Both the position numbers and the translations under genes were made by a program. From Anaerolineales bacterium (GTDB lineage: Bacteria > Chloroflexota > Anaerolineae > Anaerolineales > UBA4823), in NCBI GenBank assembly GCA_016935755.1, contig JAFGQI010000015.1, positions 62,001 through 126,000 on the forward strand: a stretch of 64,000 bases of DNA. The letters run 5' to 3'. How positions within the stretch are numbered: position 1 is the stretch's first letter; each line of letters starts with the position of its first letter. Positions 21,071 through 32,717 of this stretch are shown in pieces. A model generated the notes under the pieces. It searched no databases and was not told where the DNA came from. It saw nothing but the letters and a program-made list of their open reading frames with translations.

Positions 21071-22240
21071 TTGGATAACTATATGAGTCCTGAAAAAACT
21101 TCTTCTCCCACGCGACTTTGCCCCACCTGCGGAACGCGCCTGAGCGCTGATGCCACGCGCTGCCTGGTGTGCGGAACGGATCTAACCCCGGCCGGTGAAA
21201 AGCCATCCCGGCCTTCAAAAGTAGTGCAGGGCAGCCGTATGCCAGAAGTCACGCTCAGCTTGCCGGCTGTCTTAGGACTGCTGGCGATATTTCTAGGGGT
21301 TGGAGCAGCGCTGGTGTATTTTGCCCTCCGACAGACTGCTGGCCCGGCGCTTTCCCCAACGGATACTCCCACCCTGACCCTGACTGTTACTCCCAGCCTG
21401 ACTCCTACGCCATTAACTCCTACTCCCACTGACACTCCGGCAGCCTCTCCGACACCTTTTACATATACTGTCCAGGAGAACGATTCCTGTCTGAGCATAG
21501 CCTTTTCATTCGATATATCAGTAAACAGCCTGGTATTGCTCAATAACCTTCCAGCGGATTGCAGTACATTAATTATTGGGCAAAAGCTGCTCGTCCCGCA
21601 GCCCACGCCAACATCCACACCACCTGCAACGGCGACTCTCTCTGCTGGCGAGGCTACCGAAGCAGCCTGTGAAAAGTACGAATACGAAGTCAAAGAAGGC
21701 GACACCTTGGGTAGCATCTCCCTAAATTTCAACGTGCCTTCGGATGCGATCCGGGAGTATAACGGGTTGGTGAATGATGTGGTGCGTTTTGGACAAAAGC
21801 TAGTCATTCCGCTCTGCCGGCGCAACGCCACCCCAGGCCCAACGCCGACAGCTACATTACCTCCACCATATCCTGCAGTGCCCTTGCTGCTGCCTCCGGA
21901 TGGCGCTCCATTCACTTTGATTGATGAGGTCATTACCCTGCAATGGGCTTCTGTAGGAACATTGCGCGAGAATGAGGCCTATGGGGTAACGATCGAAGAT
22001 CTCACCGAAGGACAGGGACGTAAGCTGATTGAATATGTCACCGATACCCGTTTCATTGTCCCAGAAACTTTCAGACCGAATGACAACATCCCGCATATCT
22101 TTCGCTGGTGGGTGTTTGCAGTGCGCCAGATGGGCACCGATTCGGATGGCAATCCGATTTGGGAGACAGCCGGTGCGGTCAGCACTCCTCGAGTGTTCAC
22201 CTGGGTTGGCATCCTGGCGATTGTCTCGCCGACTCCATAA
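21071..22240 (+). CDS. Zinc-ribbon / TM / double-LysM membrane-anchored protein
   Basis: CPTCGTRLSADATRCLVCG zinc ribbon, one TM, Thr/Pro linkers, two LysM units (YTVQENDSCLSIAFSFDISVNSLVLLNN; YEVKEGDTLGSISLNFNVPSDAIREYNG). Start could be TTG 21071 or ATG 21083. Confidence 0.85.
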   Translation: MDNYMSPEKTSSPTRLCPTCGTRLSADATRCLVCGTDLTPAGEKPSRPSKVVQGSRMPEVTLSLPAVLGLLAIFLGVGAALVYFALRQTAGPALSPTDTPTLTLTVTPSLTPTPLTPTPTDTPAASPTPFTYTVQENDSCLSIAFSFDISVNSLVLLNNLPADCSTLIIGQKLLVPQPTPTSTPPATATLSAGEATEAACEKYEYEVKEGDTLGSISLNFNVPSDAIREYNGLVNDVVRFGQKLVIPLCRRNATPGPTPTATLPPPYPAVPLLLPPDGAPFTLIDEVITLQWASVGTLRENEAYGVTIEDLTEGQGRKLIEYVTDTRFIVPETFRPNDNIPHIFRWWVFAVRQMGTDSDGNPIWETAGAVSTPRVFTWVGILAIVSPTP

Positions 22241-22246
22241 ATAAAA

Positions 22247-22281
22247 CATCCCCCCTTTGTGCAAGCGCAGAAGGGGGGATG
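22247..22281. terminator. Bidirectional terminator between the LysM gene and gltA
   Basis: catcccccctt-N13-aaggggggatg. Confidence 0.7.
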
Positions 22282-22286
22282 GCTCA

Positions 22287-22336
22287 ATATCCTCTGGTCA
22301 AACCAATTACGATATCCTCTGGTCAAACCAATTACG
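22287..22336. repeat. Perfect 25-bp tandem duplication spanning the gltA stop codon
   Basis: (atatcctctggtcaaaccaattacg)x2, period 25; the second copy contains the gltA stop complement. Confidence 0.95.
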
Positions 22337-23642
22337 ATCCTTTTGCCTTGGCAGCAACTGCTTCCAACATGGCGGTCGATAGCGATTTGGGCCGCTCTAA
22401 TGGCTGCCCCAGGGCACGCGCCCATACCGCGTTTGTAGTGACGCCCAGCGCCCTGCTAACGCCGAATAACACAGTGAGAAAATCGAACTCGCGCACACCG
22501 TAATGGTGCTGCAGCGAGCCGCTGATCGCATCCACATTCGGCCATGGATCCTTTGTGCGGGAATGGTCTCGCAGTACATCTGGCACAACATCGTAAACTA
22601 ATGATGCCAGGGCAAAAATTTGATCCTCTGGGAAGTGTTTTTTGCCGAAGGCCAGCTGAGCACTGAAGCGCGGGTCAGTCTTGCGCAGCACAGCATGACC
22701 ATATCCGGGGATAACCAGCCCACCTTGCAAGGTCTTCAGGGCATATTGATACAGTTGTTCTTTCGTGGGTAAGCCACCGAACTCATCATACACAGAGAGC
22801 AGCCAACCCAGGCATTCCTGATTTGCCAGCCCGTGCAGGGGGCCTGCTAATCCATTCATCCCAGCCGATAGAGCGTAATAAATATCACTCAATGCTGAAC
22901 CAACCAGGTGGGTGGCATGGGCGCTGACATTGCCGCTCTCGTGATCGGAATGGAGCAGCATATACAAACGGGTCAATTCATCATACCCTGAAGCTTCTAT
23001 TCCCATCATACGGGCGAAGTTTTGCCCAAAATCCAGCGCAGGATCGGGGGCGATGTAATTGCCATCTTTATACTTAAGACGATAAATGAAGGCAGCAATA
23101 CCGGGAAGTTTGGCAGTCAGGTTCAAACTATCTTCCAACATTGGATCCCAATATTCATCTTTTTTCAAGCCAGTATGATAGTGGTGGGCAAAGAGCGACT
23201 CGCGCTGCAGAGCCAGGATGCCCTGAGAGAGCAGGGTCATTGGGTGTGTGTCGACTGGCATGGCTTTCAGTACATCAAAGAGGTAACCGGGCAGCTTGCT
23301 GCGCTTCTTCCATTCGCTTTCAATTTCATTGGCTTCTTCTAGAGAAGGAATTTCACCGACCAATAGCAAATAATATAACCCACCGACCAGAGGAATTTCG
23401 TGCCCTGGCTGCTTGGGAAGCTTTTCCAGAAGATCATCGATGGTGTAGCCACGCAAGCGAATGCCCTGCTCCGGATCGACATAGGATATGTCAGTAACCA
23501 GGCTCTTGATATTCCGCATGCCGCCATAGATCTGGCCGATGTTGACTTCGTCAACTTTCACATCGGCGCTCTCTGCCAACAGCTTCTTCACCCGGGCGCG
23601 CCAGTCGGGCAGCTGTCCCGCAATTTTATGTTTAAGGTTCAT
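22332..23642 (-). CDS. gltA: Citrate synthase
   Basis: IRLRGYTIDDLLEKLP, HSDHESGNVSAHATHLVGSALSD, GLAGPLHGLANQECLGWL, GYGHAVLRKTDPR. Confidence 0.93.
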   Translation of the reverse strand: MNLKHKIAGQLPDWRARVKKLLAESADVKVDEVNIGQIYGGMRNIKSLVTDISYVDPEQGIRLRGYTIDDLLEKLPKQPGHEIPLVGGLYYLLLVGEIPSLEEANEIESEWKKRSKLPGYLFDVLKAMPVDTHPMTLLSQGILALQRESLFAHHYHTGLKKDEYWDPMLEDSLNLTAKLPGIAAFIYRLKYKDGNYIAPDPALDFGQNFARMMGIEASGYDELTRLYMLLHSDHESGNVSAHATHLVGSALSDIYYALSAGMNGLAGPLHGLANQECLGWLLSVYDEFGGLPTKEQLYQYALKTLQGGLVIPGYGHAVLRKTDPRFSAQLAFGKKHFPEDQIFALASLVYDVVPDVLRDHSRTKDPWPNVDAISGSLQHHYGVREFDFLTVLFGVSRALGVTTNAVWARALGQPLERPKSLSTAMLEAVAAKAKGS

Positions 23643-23663
23643 GACTCCTCCAAAATTACCATT

Positions 23664-25630
<1,967 letters not shown>

Positions 25631-25722
25631 GTTATTGCCTCAAATATCTAAAGAGTAGTCATTGTTAACGTCATCGTTTTAGATGCACAGGGATTAAAAA
25701 GGTTACGGTTTGCCGGAATCGA

Positions 25723-27342
25723 TTATGGCGCCTTCGGACCTGCAGCAGCCGCTTCGGCTGGCACCTGATCTGCATATTGGGCAAAATTGGCCTGGAATTT
25801 GCTCACCAGGCCGCGAACCTGCAGATCATAAGCCTGCGGATCTTTCCAGGTGCGGCGTGGATCAAGCACCTCATCGGGTACATCAGGTGCCCGTTCTGGA
25901 ACCAGGAAGCCGAAGTTCGGATCTGTACGCATGGGCACGCCCTCCAGGCTGCCAGTTAGAACTGCGCGCACCATTGCACGAGTGAAGGGCAGGCGGATGC
26001 GGCTGCCAACACCATAGGGTCCGCCAGTCCAGCCAGTGTTGATCAGCCACACCTGGGATTTATGGGTGGCCAACTTTTCTCCCAACATCTTGGCGTAAAC
26101 ACTGGGGTGCATGGGCAGGAAGGGTGCGCCGAAGCAGGCGGAGAAATTGGGCTGTGGCTCTTTGATGCCTTTTTCCGTTCCGGCCAGTTTGGAGGTGTAA
26201 CCGGAGATGAAGTAATACATGGCTTGCTCAGGTGTAAGACGGGCGATGGGTGGGATAACGCCAAAGGCATCGGCTGTCAGGAAAAAGACATGCGAGGGGT
26301 GGCCGCCGCGACCATCTGGAACGATATTTTCCAGGAAACCGATCGGGTAGGCTGCGCGTGTGTTTTCTGTCAGAGATTGGTCATCGAAATCAACCCGTCG
26401 AGTATAGCTGTCGATGGCAACATTTTCCAGAATGGTGCCAAAGTGTCGGGTGGCTTTCCAGATCAAGGGCTCCAGATCCGCGCGCAGGTTAACCGTCTTG
26501 GCATAACAGCCGCCTTCAAAGTTGAACACACCATCATCTCCCCAGCCATGTTCGTCGTCACCGATCAGCATTCTCTCGGGGTCCGAAGATAGGGTGGTCT
26601 TTCCTGTTCCAGAGAGGCCGAAGAACAAGGCGCATGCGCCAGTTTTGCTGACATTGGCTGAACAGTGCATGGGCAGCACTCCCTCCAGCGGAAGGAGGAA
26701 GTTGAGTGTGGTGAAAATCGATTTCTTAATCTCGCCGGCATAGCTGGAGCCGCCAATCAGGATCAAGCGCTGTTCCAGGTTTAAAATGATGAAGACCTCT
26801 GAGTTGGTGCCATCATCTTCAGGGTCAGCATAGAAACCTGGAGCGTGCAGGATGGTGAAGACCGGTGTATGCTCCGGCAGTTCTTCCGGCTTTCGCCGGA
26901 TGAAAAGGTTGCGGGCGAACAGGTTATGCCAGGCGGTTTCGGTGATCACCCGGATGGGCAGGGAATGCCTGGGGTGTGCGGCTGCATAAGCATCCTGGAT
27001 GAACACATCTCGCCCTTGCAAGTACGCGCGCATATGGTCGTATAAACGGTCGAACACTTCGGGCGACATGGGTTTGTTGATCTTACCCCACCAGATTTTG
27101 TCGTTATCTTCCTGGCAGCAAACAATGAATTTGTCATTCGGCGAGCGACCGGTATGGAAACCGGTGCGTACTACGATCGAACCTTCATGCGCCAGGGTGC
27201 CTTCTCGGCGGCTGACAATACGCTCAACAAGAGCCGCGGTGGTCAGGTTCCAATACTCAAAGCTCAAGTTGCGTAATCCTTGCTGGTTTACTCCGTACTT
27301 GCTGGCAATTCCCATCATATTCGAAGTCATCCCTACCTCCAT
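25723..27342 (-). CDS. pckA: Phosphoenolpyruvate carboxykinase (ATP)
   Basis: ALFFGLSGTGKTTLSSDPERMLIGDDEHGWGDDGVFNFEGGCYAKT. Confidence 0.96.
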   Translation of the reverse strand: MEVGMTSNMMGIASKYGVNQQGLRNLSFEYWNLTTAALVERIVSRREGTLAHEGSIVVRTGFHTGRSPNDKFIVCCQEDNDKIWWGKINKPMSPEVFDRLYDHMRAYLQGRDVFIQDAYAAAHPRHSLPIRVITETAWHNLFARNLFIRRKPEELPEHTPVFTILHAPGFYADPEDDGTNSEVFIILNLEQRLILIGGSSYAGEIKKSIFTTLNFLLPLEGVLPMHCSANVSKTGACALFFGLSGTGKTTLSSDPERMLIGDDEHGWGDDGVFNFEGGCYAKTVNLRADLEPLIWKATRHFGTILENVAIDSYTRRVDFDDQSLTENTRAAYPIGFLENIVPDGRGGHPSHVFFLTADAFGVIPPIARLTPEQAMYYFISGYTSKLAGTEKGIKEPQPNFSACFGAPFLPMHPSVYAKMLGEKLATHKSQVWLINTGWTGGPYGVGSRIRLPFTRAMVRAVLTGSLEGVPMRTDPNFGFLVPERAPDVPDEVLDPRRTWKDPQAYDLQVRGLVSKFQANFAQYADQVPAEAAAAGPKAP

Positions 27343-27574
27343 GATTATTAAAAGCTGTCGATTGTTATTGTAAGTGATGAAAGGGTAATAAGACTGGCAA
27401 GCCCTTATAACGAAAAGAGCTGCGTCCAGCCTGTCAGGCGTTAATCACGCCAGATCGTTATTATAACTTTTTCTAGCTACACGGGGGATGAAAGCTTAAT
27501 AAATATCCAGCTTTTCTGTCAAGGGGCCATGGTTTGAAAAGCCTGTATCTCAGCTCATGCAGCTGCCGAATCAA

Positions 27575-27601
27575 AGGCGGCGCCCCAAAAGGGCACCGCC
27601 T
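27575..27601 (-). terminator. Terminator-like hairpin after pnp
   Basis: aggcggcgccc/gggcaccgcct inverted repeat; short T tail on the minus strand. Confidence 0.55.
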
Positions 27602-27617
27602 GATTAGATCTTACTGG

Positions 27618-29858
27618 TTAGCGCCGGTCTCGCCGGCCTCCGCCGGAACTGCGCCGGTCATCACCGCGGCGGTCGCCGCCGCGGCTTTGTCCCCCCCCAG
27701 ACCGCGAACCGCCGCCAGAACGTGAACTGCTGCCGCGCCGATCGCGCTCAGCTGCTTCTTCGGCAGTCCAACCTTCCAGCACTGCCTGGCGCGAGAGGCG
27801 GATTTTGCCAGCCGGGTCGATGCCGGTGACCATCACCGTGATTTCATCGCCGAGGCGTACGACATCTTCGACTTTCTCCACGCGCTGGGAATCAAGCTGT
27901 GAAATGTGAACCATGCCATCGATATTGGGCAAGATTTCTACGAAGGCGCCAAAATCGGCTACTCGAACCACCTTGCCGGTGTAAATCCGCCCAAGTACTG
28001 CACTCTCAGTCAGCGACTCGATCTTTTCCATGGCGATGCGGGCGCTGTCGCCATCGGCAGCCGCAATGAATACGGTGCCATCATCGTCAATGTCAATTTT
28101 GACGCCGGTCTCTTCCTGGATGCTGCGGATCATCTTCCCGCCAGGGCCGATCACTGCGCCGATCTTGTCAACCGGGATATGCATGATGGTGATGCGGGGC
28201 GCGTGCGGCTTGAGAGCTGTTCGCGGTGTTGGCATGACAGCCAACATCTGATCCAGGATGAAAAGGCGCGCCGTGTGAGCCTGTTCTAGAGCCTGGGACA
28301 TCACCTGTGAGGTGATACCCTTAATTTTGATATCCATCTGCAGGGCAGTGATGCCCTGGGCGGTGCCAGCAACCTTAAAATCCATGTCGCCCAAGTGATC
28401 TTCAGCGCCCAGGATGTCGGTCAGGATCGAGTAGCGTTCCCCTTCCTTAATCAATCCCATCGCGACGCCAGCAACGGGAGCCTTGATCGGCACCCCTGTG
28501 TCCATCAAGGCCAGGGTTGAACCACACACCGAAGCCATCGAGGACGAGCCGTTTGAGGAAAGAACCTCGGAGACCAGGCGCAAGGTATAGGGGAATTCTG
28601 TCTCGGGAGGGATAACAGGCACCAGAGCGCGTTCTGCCAGGGCGCCATGCCCGATATCGCGCCGGGATGCTCCACGCAGCGGGCGAACCTCACCCGTCGA
28701 AAATGGCGGGAAGTTGTAGTGGTGCATGTAGCGTTTTGAATCGGCCGGGGTCAGGCTGTCTAATTCCTGGGCCTCGCGTGGAGTGCCCAAGGTAGCCAGG
28801 GTAAGCACCTGCGTTTCGCCGCGGGTGAAAAGCCCAGAGCCGTGGGCGCGCGGGCTGACATCCACCTCGCACCAGATGGGCCGGATTTCTGTCAGGTTGC
28901 GCCCATCCGGGCGGACACCCTGTTCCAGGATGCGCAGGCGGACAACTTCGCGCAGCACATCATCGTAGGCGGCTTTAACCTGCACCACCTTCATTTCATC
29001 TTCACCTGCCACGTCGCTCAGCAGGCTGGTTCTCAACTCATCGAGAGCAGCATTACGCTCGGATTTGTCATAAGGCTGCTGCAAGATTTGCTGTAGAGCC
29101 GGTCGGGCGCGTTCGATTACAGCCAGGCGAATGCTCTCATCGATTGTAAAGGAAGTATAAGCTCGTTTGGGTTTACCCACCTGGGCTGCCATCTGCTCTT
29201 GCAGGTCGATCAGGGGCTGGATGGCGCTGTGTCCGTAGTCCAGAGCCGCAATCATGATTGCCTCAGACACCTCTTTCGCGCCGCATTCTACCATCAGCAG
29301 CGCATCACGCGTGCCCGCGAGACGCAGATCTAACTGCGATGACTCCAGGTCAGTGAAGGTTGGGTTAGTGACGAATTGTCCATCAATATAGCCAACGCGC
29401 ACAGCGCCAACCGGACCGCCCCAGGGGACATCTGAGATCATCAAGGCAGCCGAAGCGGCGTTGATTGCCAGGATGTCGAGTGGATTTTCACCATCAGTGG
29501 ATAGTGAATAAAGCAGCACCTGGATATCATTGATCAGGCCCTTGGGGAAGAGCGGCCGCAGGGGACGATCAGTCAGCCGGGCGGTGAGGATTGCCTCTTC
29601 GGTGGGTCTGCCTTCGCGGCGGAAGAATGAGCCGGGGATCCGCCCTCCGGCATACATGCGTTCTTCGTAATCTACCGTCAATGGTAGGAAGTCGATGCCG
29701 GGCCGAATCTCTGAACTCATCGTAGCTGCTGCCAGGATCATTGTGTCCCCAACTCGCAGCGTGACCGATCCGCCAGCCTGTCCGGCTAGCTTACCGGTTT
29801 CGAATGTAAAAGCCTGTTGGCCCACATTCGTTTGAAAACGTACACCTTCTGGTTTCAT
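27618..29858 (-). CDS. pnp: Polyribonucleotide nucleotidyltransferase with Gly/Arg/Ser-rich C-terminal tail
   Basis: RNase PH domains, KH ([25 protein letters not shown]), S1 ([33 protein letters not shown]), tail [38 protein letters not shown]. Confidence 0.96.
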   Translation of the reverse strand: MKPEGVRFQTNVGQQAFTFETGKLAGQAGGSVTLRVGDTMILAAATMSSEIRPGIDFLPLTVDYEERMYAGGRIPGSFFRREGRPTEEAILTARLTDRPLRPLFPKGLINDIQVLLYSLSTDGENPLDILAINAASAALMISDVPWGGPVGAVRVGYIDGQFVTNPTFTDLESSQLDLRLAGTRDALLMVECGAKEVSEAIMIAALDYGHSAIQPLIDLQEQMAAQVGKPKRAYTSFTIDESIRLAVIERARPALQQILQQPYDKSERNAALDELRTSLLSDVAGEDEMKVVQVKAAYDDVLREVVRLRILEQGVRPDGRNLTEIRPIWCEVDVSPRAHGSGLFTRGETQVLTLATLGTPREAQELDSLTPADSKRYMHHYNFPPFSTGEVRPLRGASRRDIGHGALAERALVPVIPPETEFPYTLRLVSEVLSSNGSSSMASVCGSTLALMDTGVPIKAPVAGVAMGLIKEGERYSILTDILGAEDHLGDMDFKVAGTAQGITALQMDIKIKGITSQVMSQALEQAHTARLFILDQMLAVMPTPRTALKPHAPRITIMHIPVDKIGAVIGPGGKMIRSIQEETGVKIDIDDDGTVFIAAADGDSARIAMEKIESLTESAVLGRIYTGKVVRVADFGAFVEILPNIDGMVHISQLDSQRVEKVEDVVRLGDEITVMVTGIDPAGKIRLSRQAVLEGWTAEEAAERDRRGSSSRSGGGSRSGGGQSRGGDRRGDDRRSSGGGRRDRR

Positions 29859-29984
29859 ATTTTTCTCCTATATTGGCCCACCTGGTCAGGGACTGAAAGT
29901 CAAGGGCAACAGGGAGCTGTTCTGCTCCTGGGTTGTCATCGTCTTTCAATTCCCAACCGGCAGGCAGGGTTAATGAAAAAAAGA

Positions 29985-30015
29985 GAGTAGATGGAGACCT
30001 GCACACCATCTACTC
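29985..30015. terminator. Terminator downstream of rpsO
   Basis: gagtagatgg-N11-ccatctactc with T-runs on both sides. Confidence 0.75.
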
Positions 30016-30029
30016 ATCATTTTTTTGAC

Positions 30030-30302
30030 TTATTTACGACGGATGCTTAATCGATCTGTCAGGGCCATATACCGCTGGAAATCTTTCCGCCGAATATAGG
30101 CCAATAACCGGCGGCGTTGGCCGACAAGTTTGAGTAATCCCCTCCGAGATGATTCATCGTGAGTATTCACTCGCAGGTGGTCGGTCAGTTGGCTGATCCG
30201 GCTGGTCAAAAGGGCAACCTGTACTTCGGGCGAACCCGTATCGCCCTGATGACGAGCGAATTCCTGCATCAATTTATCTTTCGAATCCTTATCAAGTGGC
30301 AT
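30030..30302 (-). CDS. rpsO: 30S ribosomal protein S15
   Basis: ARHQGDTGSPEVQVALLTSRISQLTDHLRVNTHDESSRRGLLKLVGQRRRLLAYIRRKD; start placed at MPLDKD. Confidence 0.96.
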   Translation of the reverse strand: MPLDKDSKDKLMQEFARHQGDTGSPEVQVALLTSRISQLTDHLRVNTHDESSRRGLLKLVGQRRRLLAYIRRKDFQRYMALTDRLSIRRK

Positions 30303-30529
30303 GACGTCTGCATACTCCTTTTCTAAAATCCTTGGCAGGTCTCCTTGCTGATAGTCGTGTAACTCGGGATACCCCTGTAACACAACCTCCAGCAGGTCTA
30401 GTCAAAGTGCAGGGATTATACCAAAGAGGCCCTTTCCAGACAAGGTTTTAGCATTTTCGGGTCTCGATTGCTAAGCTGGTATTAACTTCATTACTGGTGT
30501 TTTACCAGGAGATTGCGCTCCTGCAGAGA

Positions 30530-31387
30530 TTATCCCCCAGGCTGGCCTCGTCCTCGTCTGGCCGATTCTGTCTGTCTCGCAACAGGTTCTGGCCCGCGGG
30601 CTGCTTTACGCAGGCTGTCCTGGATTTCTTTTGGAAAAGCATGCAGCGACTGGCGAACTAGCCAGGGTGTGTCCGGGCTGTTGGGTAACGCCAGCGTCTG
30701 GCGCAGGTAAAAGGCGGTTTCTTGCGGGGATCGCTGAGCAAAGGAGGCAAGTACATCGAGTAAATCGGAGCGCAGCCCAGCAGGTGCTACCCGCACCAGG
30801 GGATGGACCAATCGAAAACAGGTGGGCAGGTTTTCGATCTCTGGGTTGCGGATCATCGGCAGCAGCGCCTTCAGTCCAAGCTGTTGATTAAAGATATTCG
30901 GTCGGTCTAACCACTCCTGGATGAATTGCATCACAGCGGGGAGATGCGCCTGCTGTAGATAGATCAAACCGTGGTTCAGTACTGCCTGGGTGAGGTGCTC
31001 CTCAAGATCCACTGTGAGCCATGTGTTTACCCGCTGCAGCACCGGCTCAGGGTGATCTACGGGAATTTGCCCGAGCAGCATCACCGCTAACAGGCGGAAT
31101 TCCAGGAAAGGCTGCTGCCAGAGCTGATCGCACAGTTCAAGGGCTGCAGGAATATTCATGGATGCCAGCGGAACCAACTCCTGGAAAATCTGCCGTATGA
31201 CGGGCGGCCCGACTTTATAAGCCTGGGTGAGCGGTCTTGGTTTGCCCGCCTGCCCTGGGCGATGAGAGCGATCGGCGTAAAAATCCAACAGATGGTGCAG
31301 GCCGCGTAAAAAGGCAGCTGGATTTTGGTATTGTTCTGCCAGGAGCGCGGCTTGCTGTTTCAGACGGGCGGGTTGAATGGCGGGCAC
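30530..31387 (-). CDS. HEAT-like alpha-helical repeat protein, function unknown (possible DNA alkylation repair-like fold)
   Basis: 285 aa, helix-rich pattern (LEFRLLAVMLLGQIPVDHPEPVLQRVNTWLTVDLEEHLTQAVLNHGLIYLQQ). Confidence 0.5.
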   Translation of the reverse strand: MPAIQPARLKQQAALLAEQYQNPAAFLRGLHHLLDFYADRSHRPGQAGKPRPLTQAYKVGPPVIRQIFQELVPLASMNIPAALELCDQLWQQPFLEFRLLAVMLLGQIPVDHPEPVLQRVNTWLTVDLEEHLTQAVLNHGLIYLQQAHLPAVMQFIQEWLDRPNIFNQQLGLKALLPMIRNPEIENLPTCFRLVHPLVRVAPAGLRSDLLDVLASFAQRSPQETAFYLRQTLALPNSPDTPWLVRQSLHAFPKEIQDSLRKAARGPEPVARQTESARRGRGQPGG

Positions 31388-31471
31388 GGTCTAGTAGGCG
31401 CAGGCAAAAATCTCATGCTTGAAAGTGGGCTGTCCGCAAGCGAAGATTCCTTTCATACACCCGGGCGGCGG

Positions 31472-31999
31472 CTATGCTTCTATGGCGCCTTGTGCAGCCT
31501 CTTCGACGGTTGCAGCGAACTTCAGCATCTGCCGTTGATGGACAGGGATGTATTCGCTGAAGGATTGGAAAAACTGCCCCATGAGTTCCTGCCACTGCAC
31601 TCCGACCAGGATAAGCGGGCGGCGATTCTCTCCGATAACCAGGTGATTCCAGGATAGGGCGATTTCCGCCAGTGTTCCAGGCCCACCAGGCAGGGCAATC
31701 GCTGCCTGGCATCCGTCGATCAATTCAAACAGGCGCTCTCGCAGGGTGGCAAAGCGGCGTTCTTCTTTGATCCACTGGTTTGGGTGTACAGGTCGCCAGG
31801 CTTCGATTTCCTCACAGGTCACGCCGATCACATGCCCGCCAGCTTCGGATGCCCCGCGCGAGATGGCTTCCATCGTGCCGATATAGCCGCCTGTCATGAC
31901 TGCACAGCCAGCCTGGCCCAAAAGCCTGCCCAGTTTCATTGCCTGCTCGTAATCCGCCGGGCCGGGATTGGCCCCTCCAAAAACAGTCACAACTCTCAT
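31472..31999 (-). CDS. LOG-family / SLOG-type nucleotide-binding protein (TIGR00725-like)
   Basis: MRVVTVFGGANPGPADYEQAMKLGRLLGQAGCAVMTGGYIGTMEAISRGASEAGG, ALPGGPGTLAEI. Confidence 0.85.
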   Translation of the reverse strand: MRVVTVFGGANPGPADYEQAMKLGRLLGQAGCAVMTGGYIGTMEAISRGASEAGGHVIGVTCEEIEAWRPVHPNQWIKEERRFATLRERLFELIDGCQAAIALPGGPGTLAEIALSWNHLVIGENRRPLILVGVQWQELMGQFFQSFSEYIPVHQRQMLKFAATVEEAAQGAIEA

Positions 32000-32331
32000 C
32001 ACGATGTTCCATTCCCTTCCCGCTGGGCATCGACATCCCATTTGCGGGTGTAATTCTTCTCCAGTTTACTCAAAATAGCCTGCTCCAGGTCGATCCCGGC
32101 TATGCTGGCGATTTGTAATAAGTACAAAGCCACATCTGCCAGCTCATCCGCCAGTTCAGGGCTGTTTTTTAGATCATTTCCCCATTGAAAGTGCTCGAGC
32201 ACTTCTGAGGCTTCCAGGCTTAAAGAGACCGCCAGGTTGCGCAGCGTTTGTGGGCGCGGACTGCTGGCCTCATACCAACCCTGGGAGCGCACAAAGTCAT
32301 GCATCGCTTCGGTTAGCTGCCGGATGTCCAT
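31999..32331 (-). CDS. MazG-like nucleotide pyrophosphohydrolase
   Basis: SLSLEASEVLEHFQWGNDLKNSPELADELADVALYLLQIASIAGIDLEQAILSKLEKNYTRKW. Confidence 0.88.
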   Translation of the reverse strand: MDIRQLTEAMHDFVRSQGWYEASSPRPQTLRNLAVSLSLEASEVLEHFQWGNDLKNSPELADELADVALYLLQIASIAGIDLEQAILSKLEKNYTRKWDVDAQREGNGTS

Positions 32332-32339
32332 CCTGCGAA

Positions 32340-32609
32340 TTATATACCATCCTTTAGTGCCTGCAAGGCCTGTTCAGCGGAGAGCCGCTGCTCTGGATGC
32401 CAGCCTGATTCGTTTGCCATGCGTTCCAGATGCTGTAAAACTGCAGCCTTTTCCGTCTCAGAAAGGCTGTGGAAAGCCTCCCGCACCTGTTCGGGTTGGC
32501 GAGATAGCAGACGATCCCATAGAGATTCTAATTCTTCGTATGCGAAGTCCATTGGCATGTTCCAGGCGCTATAGATCGGTTCCTCGTGCGCAAGTGGTAA
32601 TAATATCAT
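32340..32609 (-). CDS. Small uncharacterised protein
   Basis: 89-aa ORF collinear with the MazG/LOG genes. Confidence 0.55.
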   Translation of the reverse strand: MILLPLAHEEPIYSAWNMPMDFAYEELESLWDRLLSRQPEQVREAFHSLSETEKAAVLQHLERMANESGWHPEQRLSAEQALQALKDGI

Positions 32610-32717
32610 AAAAGCCGGGTTTCCTGAGCTAATAAGGAACGGAGGATGATGTCTTACCGAATTTCGGATTACTTTTGAGCCGAATCTCGAGTATGATAGT
32701 ATATATTCTGGATAACT

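Noticed and set aside
21079-21933. 284-aa minus-strand ORF, Val/Gly-rich (GVGVGVNGVGVRLGVTVRVRVGVSVG)
   Set aside because: Antisense of the Thr/Pro linker and LysM regions of the plus-strand gene.
30303-30383. N-terminal extension of the S15 ORF
   Set aside because: Canonical S15 begins at MPLDKDSKDKL; upstream codons look like leader sequence.
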